A stretch of DNA of 64,000 nucleotides. Source: Rallus limicola (Eukaryota; Chordata; Aves; Gruiformes; Rallidae). Of this stretch, positions 52,289-64,000 are shown one piece after another. The translations under genes and the position numbers were made by a program. The number at the start of each line of letters is the position of its first letter. Within the stretch, counting starts at the first letter, position 1. The stretch covers positions 1,532,940-1,596,939 of the forward strand of contig JAKCOZ010000082.1 in the NCBI GenBank assembly GCA_022605955.1. Reading direction: 5' to 3'. The notes under the pieces were generated by a model. The model saw only the letters and a list, made by a program, of their open reading frames with translations, was not told the DNA's origin and did not search any database.

Positions 52289-54252
52289 ATGACGAGCGCG
52301 CCGGGCAGCGGGATGCGCTTCGCGGAGCGGCAGCTGCGGCGGCACGGCTGGCGGCGAGGTGGGGCGGTTCCCCCCATGCCCCATCGCGGGGCGGCGGGGT
52401 CCCGCAGCGGCTCCCTTGGGCTGCGGGCTGACACGGCCGCCGTTGTCCGCAGGGCGCGGGCTGGGGAAGCGGGAGGACGGCGCCGCCGAGCCCATCCGGG
52501 TGAAGGTGAAGTGTGACACGGCGGGGGTGAGTGCGGCCCCTGCCCCGGCCCCGCGGGGGCTCGGCCCGGTTGCGGGTGGCCGGTCGGACGGCTGCTCTGA
52601 CCCCACCCCCCCCCCGCAGGTCGGGCACGACGCGGCGGAGCCGTTCTCCTTCCACTGGTGGGACCACGTCTTCAACGAGGCGGCCGCCGGCATCGCTGTG
52701 GAGCCCGGGCAGGTAGGGGAGGGCTGGGTAGGGGGGATGCGGGGGGGTGGGGGGTGCTTTTTGCGGTGCTTTTTGGCCGCCTCAAAGGCCTCTGCACCCC
52801 GCGGCACCGCGCAGCGCCCTGCTCGGGCACCGAGGTGCCGCTGGAAGGGCTGAATCCCCGCCTCCTCCCCGGCCGGGACGCTCCCGGAGCCCTTCGCCTC
52901 TCTGTGTCCTCCAGGATGGCGTGTCCGTGAAGGCGCTTTCCCGGGGAGGACTCGGGATCAGCAACAAGAAGCCTCGCAAGGCTGGCAGTGCCGGCGGGAT
53001 GCTGTACGGCCGCTTCGTGAAGGTAACCGGCCCCCGGGAAGGCTGCTAAGCCCTGCACCCCGCGGCCTCCCCAGCCCGTCGCTGCTTGGGTACCCCCTTG
53101 TGCCCCTCACAGCTGCTCCCTGCTGCAGGCAGCCACGCTCACGGCGCACGGGGAGGAGTCCCTGAAGCTGCCCGCCGGCTCCGAGAGCAGCGAGGAGGAC
53201 GAAGAGGAGAAGCTGGACCTCTCTTCTGCCAGGAGGCAAGGCTGGGCCAGCAGTGTGTGCCCCGGGATGTGTTGGGGGAGGAGGGTTGAGGGTGCTGAAC
53301 CCTGGTCTGGATGGAGCTGCCCCCATGCTGGTGCTGACACATCCTGTCCATGTCCCACAGGCTGACGGACGAGGAACTGATGCGAGTGTGCGGGGGCCGC
53401 ACGGCACACAAGTAAGTGGTTGGTGGGGGCTGCATGGTTGGGTTCCTCCTCCTCCTCCCTATCCAGCAGGCTGGGCTGGGGTGGCACGTTCCCTGCCAGG
53501 GAGGTGCCAGACCCCGGCTGCCCTTGGACGTCAGGCGCTGGAATGCACTGCCCAGGGAGGTGGTGGAGTCACCAACCCTGGGAGTGTTCAAGGAAAGACT
53601 AGATGTTGTATTGAGGGACATGGTTTAGTGGGAGCTGGTAGTAATAGGTGAATGGTTGGACTGGATGATCTTTTAGGTCTTTTCCAACCTTGATAATTCT
53701 GTGATTCTGTGACGTTGCAGGGGTGCCCGTCACGGCCTGACGATGAGCGCCAAGCTGGCTCGCCTGGAGGAGCAGGAGAGAGCCTTCCTGGCCACCTACC
53801 GACCCAAGGAGCAGCAGGGGGATGAGCCCCTGGAGAGCAGCAGCCCCCCAGCTCGGAGGCAGGAAAAAAGGAAGAAAAAAAGGAAAGAGTCCAGGGGTGG
53901 AGCTGATCCTGAGGTGCTGCAGAGCCAGGAGCCAAGTGGGGAGGAGGAGGAGGTGGTGGGAGAGGAAGGGAAGGTCATGAAGAAGAAGAGGAAGAAGAAC
54001 CAGGAGCCAAATGGAGAAGAGCAGGTGATGGGGGAAGAGGGGAAGGATGCAAAAAGGAAGAAGAAGAAGAGGCAAAAGGAAGAGGATGAAGGAGAGACAG
54101 CTGAAGCAGAGAAGGAGGTGAAGAAGAGAAAGAAAAAGGATGTCAAAGAAGAGCTGGCTGAAACACAGGTACCTCTACAAGACATAGATGGGCCAGACCA
54201 GGCTGGGCACAGGACCAGGAAGAAGAAGAAAAGGAAGAGGGAGCCAGAGTGA
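52289..54252 (+). CDS. GPATCH4: GPATCH4, G-patch domain nucleolar protein
   Basis: G-patch proteins stimulate DEAH-box RNA helicases; GPATCH4 is a nucleolar member linked to rRNA processing. Seven coding exons: 52289-52358, 52453-52526, 52620-52712, 52915-53022, 53129-53235, 53361-53411 and 53721-54252. They give 1035 nt and 344 residues. The G-patch covers about residues 7-53 ([20 protein letters not shown]). An acidic stretch (SSEEDEEE) and the segment [17 protein letters not shown] follow. The last exon encodes a long Lys/Arg/Glu-rich tail with several KKKRK-type nuclear or nucleolar signals, ending [10 protein letters not shown]. Intron 5 appears to use a GC donor (53236-53237). Most of intron 6 is a CR1. 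The tail is shorter than in human. Confidence 0.93.
53470..53713 (+). mobile_element. CR1 LINE occupying most of GPATCH4 intron 6
   Basis: Sense CR1 3' end with GTGGAGTCACCAACCCTGGG, then GGTTGGACTGGATGATCTTT, then ATTCTGTGATTCTGTGA ending at about 53713. Only seven bases separate it from exon 7 (starts 53721). Confidence 0.94.
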
Positions 54253-54572
54253 TGAAGGGCCAAAGCTGCTGTCCTGTGCAGCTGCTGGTACCATCTGGCT
54301 CTCAGGCTCCCGATCCTGCCTACGGGCACTGGTGGGTGCCCAAGGCTGCTCCAGTCTCTTGCTGGTGGAGCCCAGCTGGATGTTCACTGCCTGGGGCTGC
54401 TGGAGCTGGACCGAGCTCTCTTGAAGTCCCTGAGACTTCCTTCCATCCAGAAAGCCCCAGTTCCCACCAGACCCTGGGGCAGGGACCCATTTTCCATGGG
54501 ACTGTCACAGAGGGACACAAGGGGACAGACCCCACAGAGGACTGACGTTGGTTTGGTTCTCCCAAGGCCATG

Positions 54573-54586
54573 AATAAACCTTTATT
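54573..54586. promoter_or_regulatory. Mirror-image poly(A) signals of GPATCH4 and NAXE
   Basis: AATAAA at 54573-54578 serves the + strand (GPATCH4). Two bases later TTTATT at 54581-54586 reads AATAAA on the - strand (NAXE). The pair forms a 14-bp inverted arrangement between the two converging genes. Confidence 0.8.
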
Positions 54587-54816
54587 GCAGTGAAACTATC
54601 CCAGAGGGCGAGGTACATTGCAGGTGCCTACACCTAGAAGCACTCACTGGGTAACAGCCCCAAGGGGAGCCAGGCAGGTGCCCTGCTGCTCCCAGGAGCT
54701 TCAGTCTGCAGTGAACTTCTATCCCAGAGCTCACAGAGGGGCTGAGCATCCTCATGTGGCTGAATCGGGCCCTGAGTGGCTGTGCCAAAGCCCCGAGGCC
54801 CCGCTGAGCCCTGTCC

Positions 54817-56583
<1,767 letters not shown>

Positions 56584-56880
56584 GCGGCGGGCCCGGCCCG
56601 GTGCGGTGCGGAGCGGAGCTCGCCCGGCGCAGGCGCGGCCCGGGGCGGAGCGCCCATCCCCCGCGTAGCGGGGCGGTGCCGAGCTCCCCGCGGAACCTCC
56701 CCCAGCCCCAGCCCCGGCCCCGGCGCCGGCGCGGGAAGAAGCGCGGCAGAACCCCGGCTTCAGCTCCGTGTTACTTCCAGCACCGGGAACGGGCTCCCAC
56801 CGACACCCCCCCCCGCCCACCCCGGGGGACGCGCGGGCCGGGCCGGATCCTGGGACCTGGTCCCGCTGCGCCTCCTCCGC

Positions 56881-57126
56881 TGCGTCCCGGCCCCGTCCTC
56901 CGCGTCCCGGCCCCGTCCTCCGCGTCCTGGCCCCGTCCTCCGCGTCCCGGCCCCGTCCTCCGCGTCCCGGCCCCGTCCGCTGCGTCCTGGCCCCGTCCTC
57001 CGCGTCCCGGCCCCGTCCTCCGCGTCCCGGCCCCGTCCTCCGCGTCCCGGCCCCGTCCTCCGCGTCCCGGCCCCGTCCGCTGCGTTCCGGCCCCGTCCTC
57101 CGCGTCCCGGCCCCGTCCTCCGCGTC
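56881..57126. repeat. 20-bp minisatellite upstream of NAXE
   Basis: Twelve tandem 20-bp units (CGCGTCCCGGCCCCGTCCTC and one- or two-base variants) plus a partial unit, with strict 20-bp spacing. It starts about 300 bp upstream of the NAXE start codon and is very CpG-rich. Confidence 0.97.
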
Positions 57127-57790
57127 ACACGAGGCTGCAGACGAGGGACAGCATCCTGCTCCCCGTGCGGGGGTCCCGGCTCCCGCAGGGTGGGCACTCA
57201 GCAGCGGGGGATCCGGCGGGGCTGGGGGCAGTGAGACCCCGGTGGGGTTACGGGGTGCGGGATGCAGAACGGGGGGGTGGGGTGGGGGTCGTATGGGGAG
57301 GGGGGTGCTAGAATCCCCTCTCCCGTGTGCTGCCCCATCTGCGGGGCTGGGGTTTGGAGCTGGCTGCGAGGTACCAAAGCCCCAAGATTTTGGGTTTGGG
57401 ATGAAGCGACTGCAAAGGGCTGGGGTGCCCCAAACCTTGCTTGGGAGGAGGGGTGTATCTCCATCCCTGAACCCTCCCCCTCCCTTAGAAGGCACTGGAG
57501 CCCAGAACATCCACCCTGCTCCCTTGCCCGCATCACCTACCCCGCCGGGGTCCTCGGCTGGAGGGGTTGGTGGTCACAACGCCCTGAGAACCACAGTGTG
57601 AGGGGGTAGAACCAGAGTGTGAGGGGGGAGAACTGCAGCCCTGGGCTTGCCAGGGCAGGGTGATGCTCTGGTTATGTTTGGCACTTACCTGGTCGGCAGC
57701 TGCGCTGGTGGATGCTGGGCAGGTTGCTGGGAGCACAGCAGAGACGGCTCGTGGAGGTGATGGAGAGCGGCTGCATCACAGACTCTCCCC

Positions 57791-57796
57791 TTTATT
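57791..57796 (-). promoter_or_regulatory. TTC24: Candidate poly(A) signal of TTC24
   Basis: TTTATT on the + strand reads AATAAA on the - strand, about 540 nt past the proposed TTC24 stop codon. Confidence 0.55.
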
Positions 57797-58334
57797 GAAC
57801 CCTCCCTAAATTCCCATCTTAAATCACCCCAAATCCACCCCTTGGAATTACCCATCTTCTAAAACCAGACTGAGTCACATTTCCTGCTAATGCAAGATGT
57901 GAGGAGCTATTCCAGGCTGGCCCCCTCCTCACCCACCCACCTGTTAGCATGGGACTGACTGCAACACCCTGGAGCCGTGCTGGGACCATCCTCATCCTCC
58001 CTGGATGTGTCCGGATCATGGGGATCCAGTGTGGGCCCATCAGCCAGGGCTGCTCCTGTGGAAGGGTGAGTAGGTGGGAGCCTGGTACTCGAGCGTGCCA
58101 GAGCCTTGGCTCAGTCAGGAATCATCTACAGCTCAAGTGAGTTGCCTGGGGCTCTGTTTGCACCCTCTTACCCAAATGCCTGGGATGTGCTCCCAGCACA
58201 GGTACATTCAGCTTGTCCCCAGTCCTGGCTTTCCCCCTGAGGGGCCTGGGATGAGAGGAAGGAGGATTTATCTCCTGAGCGATGCTGAGAATTCATCCAC
58301 GGAGGAAGGAGGGACAGGAGGGCAGTTTTTCTAC

Positions 58335-61009
<2,675 letters not shown>

Positions 61010-61029
61010 GGGCAGGGCGAGCAACCTGT

Positions 61030-62400
61030 CTGCAAGAGGGATGCAGCTGGCAGCCCGAGCCAGCACGGCCCTGGGATCTCATGAAACAAGTGGCGTTATT
61101 CTCTATAATTAAAAAGAAATTAATTAATAAGGATTAGAGAAGTCTCGTAGCCTGGTTGGTGCTGGATTTGCAGGCAACATCCTCCTCCCTGCAAAGGCTT
61201 TCTGTGGAGGATACCAGCCCAGGTGCTGCACTGGGAGCCCACTTCTTGCAGATCTTGTGGGTGCAAGAGAGGAGAAAGAGGGGTGCATGCCGTGGCATGG
61301 GGTGCTCCCCAGGGTGTCTTTGAGGAGGCACTTACTGTTTGTTCTTCAGGTGCAAGGGATGCTGAGGAGGGATGGGGCATCACCACCGCTCGCAGCCGTG
61401 TCGTGGCTGCAAACTGCCGCTCTCCAGACAGGGACCAACCATGTCTGAAAGGTTTCCAAGTCCTGCCAGGGCTGTAAAGCTGCCTGGAGTGGGGCACATC
61501 CCCCTCCCCAGCCCCGGGTGCTGGGTGCTGGGGCCTTGGAGCTGGAGCACCGGCAGGTTCCCAGTGCCAAGCAGCGTCAGGGTGGCGTGTGGAGCTCGGG
61601 ACAAAGGCAGGGCTCTTCCCGGGGATCCGTGTTCCCTCAATGGCCCCTCTGGCTCCGGTTTCACCTCTGTCACCAGCACGGTGCACAGTGCCATGGCAAC
61701 TCGGGTCGGGGTGAACCGTGGGATGGGCGGCACAACCGTCGCCCCCTCGGTGTTCTGCAGGCGCTGGGGGCTTGTTCAGAGCAGATCAGGGTGAGGGGCA
61801 CCCCAGGGGCAGCCAGCACGGCCCAGGTCTGGCTGGGCCTTTCCAAGCAGGGTTTGAATTACCCCCAGTCATCGCCCCACACGGATGGGGCTGGGGACCC
61901 TCAGCAGCCCCCACCCGGGTGGACAGACCCCCAGGTGGGCCCTGCCCGACACCCTGAGGGTGCTGAGCCTCGAGGATTGGGGGTGCTCCGTGTGTATGCC
62001 CACCCTATCACCCCAGCATGTCCCCCACCCCCTGGGGTCCCCCCCCCGCCGTGTGACACCCCCAGCCCCTCGGGGCTACCCCCCCCCCCCCCCAGGGTGT
62101 GTGATGCCTCCCACCCCCCCCCCCCCCCGGTGCCTGTTCCCTCCCTCCCCACGGTGTGTGACGCCCCCCGTTTCATGGCCCGTCCGGACCCCCTTCCCCC
62201 CCCCCCACCCCCCCGGGGGCGCTGACTCCTGCGCTCCCGAGGGTCCCGGGACACCCTCTGCGCCCGCGCGCCCCCGCCCCGCGCGCCCCCGCCCCGCGCG
62301 CCCCCGCCCCGCGCGCCCCCGCCCCCGCGCGCCCCCGCCCCGCGCGCCCCCCGCGCCGCCGGTACCGGACTCCAGCCCCCGGCGGCCCTCGCGCGGTGCC
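61030..62400. other. Divergent TTC24-IQGAP3 intergenic region
   Basis: About 1.4 kb separates the two start codons. It is moderately GC-rich at the TTC24 side and becomes very C-rich from about 61900, with long C runs and a GCGCGCCCCCGCCCC-type repeat at about 62263-62350. No gene is visible in it. Confidence 0.6.
62263..62350. repeat. GCGCGCCCCCGCCCC tandem repeat in the IQGAP3 promoter
   Basis: Five to six copies of a unit of about 15 bp, roughly 100 bp upstream of the IQGAP3 ATG. It contains SP1-like C-boxes. Confidence 0.88.
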
Positions 62401-62430
62401 ACGTGAGCGGCGGGAGATTCAAATCGCGGG
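62400..62430. promoter_or_regulatory. IQGAP3: E-box, E2F-like and CHR-like sites at the IQGAP3 start
   Basis: CACGTG lies at 62400-62405, the E2F-like GGCGGGAGA at 62409-62417, and TTCAAA (CHR TTTGAA on the other strand) at 62418-62423. All are within about 55 bp of the ATG. CHR elements bind DREAM/MuvB and restrict expression to G2/M, which fits the known proliferation-linked expression of IQGAP3. Function here is inferred. Confidence 0.6.
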
Positions 62431-62452
62431 CGGGGCCGCAGCCGCCGCAACC

Positions 62453-63826
62453 ATGGAGGGAACGGGGCGCTGTGAGTGACCGGCACCGGGCTTGGGGGCC
62501 CTGAGGGCTTGGGGGCCCTGAGGGCTTGGGGGCCCTGAGGGCTTGGGGGCCCTGAGGGCTTGGGGGCCCTGAGGGCTTGGGGGCCCTGAGGGCTTGGGGG
62601 CCCTGAGGGCTTGGGGGCCCTGAGGGCTTGGGGGCCCTGAGGGCTTGGGGGCCCTGAGGGCTTGGGGGGCCCTGAGGGCTTGGGGGCCCTGAGGGCTTGG
62701 GGGCCTGAGGGCTTGGGGGGCCCTGAGGGCTTGGGGGGCCCTGAGGGCTTGGGGGCCCTGAGGGCTTGGGGGCCCTGAGGGCTGGCGCTGCCAGAGCCCC
62801 CCCTCCTGGGGTTATATTTTGGGGAATGTGCCCGGGGATGCTATGGGGTGCCACCCAGCAGTCATGGGTGCCTCCAGCACTGCCAAAGGACCCCAAACCT
62901 GAGGTTGTGCCCCCCCCTCCTCCCCCCACACTCCCCCCCTGGGTGCTGGGTCTGGGTGCTGGCTGCAGCCTGGACAGTGACACCATCAGGTCTCAACCCC
63001 CCCTCCCTGGGAGGTGCTGGCAGGGTGCTATGGGGGGCAACCCCCCTTTCCATTGTGAACCCCTAATTTGGGTGGGTATGGGTGCTGGTGTCCCCACCCC
63101 AATACTGGGGGGTGATGGTGTGCCCCCCCTGTTGCCCCCCAGATGGACGCCTCACCGCCGATGAGATGGATGAGCAGAGGAGGCAGAACGTTGCCTACCA
63201 GTACCTGTGTCGCTTGGAGGAGGCCAAGCGGTAGGGCTGGACCCCTCCTCAAGTTTGGGGGAGGCTGGGGGGAGGGTTGCAAGGCTGGGGGTAAAGCACA
63301 GGGGGTCTGGGTGCAGGGGGCTGGGAGGTGTAACACTGCCCAGTGGGTCTGGGCGGGGGGGGGGGGGGGGGGGGCTGTGCAGCCCTGTCTGTTCTGGGTG
63401 CTTTCTGGCCCTTTTTGGGATTGGGTGAGGGTTTTTTTATTTGGGGGGGGGGGCTGCTCAGCCATGCTGCTGCACCCAGAGAAACACCCATCTGCTAATC
63501 CCCCCCCTCAGCAAAGGGGGTGGGGGCTGACATCTCCCTGCCATAGGGGATTTATGTGAGGGGAGTGTCTCCTTTGGGTGCTGCTATTCCTGCTGGGGAG
63601 GGGTCTGGAGGGGAGGAGGAGGGGGGGGTGGGTGTCCTGTGATGAACCCTGTCTCCCTCCCTGGCAGCTGGATGGAGACCTGCCTGAGGGAGGAGCTGCC
63701 CCCCCCCCACGCAGCTGGAGGAAAGCCTCTGTAATGGGGTGCTCCTGGCCAAGCTGGGCCACTGCTTTGCCCCCACCGTGGTCCCCTCTGAAGAAGATCT
63801 ATGACCGTGACCAGGCACGGTACAAG
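62453..63826 (+). CDS. IQGAP3: IQGAP3, first three coding exons (partial; exon 3 appears frameshifted)
   Basis: IQGAP3 is a large scaffold for Cdc42/Rac, actin and calmodulin, active in proliferating cells. Exon 1 is 62453-62471 (MEGTGR plus a split codon). Exon 2 is 63143-63230 (YGRLTADEMDEQRRQNVAYQ and onward to EEAKR). Exon 3 is 63668-63826. The visible part is the start of the calponin-homology domain. Read literally, exon 3 stops at TAA 63732-63734. Family similarity resumes in other frames, with LEESLCNGVLLAKLGHCF in one and LKKIYDRDQARYK in another. That implies one extra C in the ten-C run at 63699-63708 and one extra base in the CCCCTCTG at about 63783-63790. Consensus errors are the simplest explanation. 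The rest of the gene lies beyond base 64000. Confidence 0.88.
62491..62785. repeat. 17-bp minisatellite in IQGAP3 intron 1
   Basis: About 17 tandem copies of CTTGGGGGCCCTGAGGG, mostly exact, with a few units one base longer or shorter. It begins only 20 bp past the exon 1 donor. Confidence 0.97.
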
Positions 63827-64000
63827 GTAAGGCGGTGGCACCGTGGGGGGAGTGGGGGGGGGGGGGGCACCCCTTGGGACACACCCCAAAACTTCCAGGG
63901 CCCTGGAAGGGATGGATGTGCTGGGGAGGGATGTGCTGGTTGCAGCTTAATAGAGCGGGGATGAAAACAAGCTGCACCACCCAGGGGTTTGGGGGGGGGG

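Noticed and set aside
51447..52807. Long frames on both strands before and over GPATCH4
   Set aside because: Low-complexity CCCATGTCC DNA and a CpG island explain them; only the spliced GPATCH4 reading shows family motifs.
56881..57126. Regular 20-bp repeat that might be mistaken for a CRISPR array
   Set aside because: There are no unique spacers; units are directly adjacent. The surrounding genes are vertebrate.
61901..62986. A 361-codon - strand Ser/Gly/Pro frame across the IQGAP3 start
   Set aside because: It is a translation of the 17-bp minisatellite and the C-rich promoter, antisense to IQGAP3.
62453..63826. IQGAP3 as a pseudogene
   Set aside because: Exons 1 and 2, the splice sites and promoter motifs are intact, and the two shifts lie in C-rich runs prone to error. 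Consensus error is favoured until reads say otherwise.

Overview
The window is nuclear DNA from a vertebrate, almost certainly a bird (sauropsid at minimum). Split genes with GT-AG introns, CpG-rich promoters, many G/C-rich minisatellites, compact introns and repeated CR1 LINE 3' ends (with the usual ATTCTATGATT-type tails) point to an avian microchromosome. Gene content matches two blocks of human chromosome 1q22: MEX3A-RAB25-LAMTOR2-UBQLN4 and GPATCH4-NAXE-TTC24-IQGAP3. Here they lie side by side. There are no prokaryotic features, CRISPR arrays, tRNAs or rRNAs that I can support.

Layout. 1-5141: probably the first intron of MEX3A. 5142-6247: the last coding exon of MEX3A (+), followed by a long AT-rich, repeat-studded 3' region. 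20798-25055 (-): an intact RAB11-type small GTPase gene in five coding exons. 27094-29793 (-): RAB25, with the same exon plan. 30819-32326 (-): LAMTOR2. 33242-44862 (+): UBQLN4, eleven coding exons, head to head with LAMTOR2. 46.0-52.1 kb: no recognised gene, with a CR1 and low-complexity DNA. 52289-54252 (+): GPATCH4. 54817-56583 (-): NAXE, tail to tail with GPATCH4 over a mirror-image poly(A) signal. 58335-61009 (-): TTC24, with a CR1 in an intron. 62453 to the window end (+): the first three coding exons of IQGAP3, head to head with TTC24; its third exon carries two apparent one-base insertions.

The genes are not an operon. They share neighbourhood and, in places, promoters or 3' ends. Loose themes are RAB11/RAB25 recycling-endosome traffic, LAMTOR2 in the lysosomal Ragulator, UBQLN4 in proteasome shuttling, MEX3A in RNA binding and ubiquitination, NAXE in NAD(P)H repair and IQGAP3 in proliferation.

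I saw no wholly new molecular system. The strongest leads are the RAB11-type gene next to RAB25 with matching exon lengths, the mirror-image poly(A) signal, two CR1 insertions ending at splice acceptors, a GC-AG intron in GPATCH4, and E2F/CHR-like sequence at the IQGAP3 start. All exon borders come from reading splice signals and matching protein families by memory; no alignments were run.
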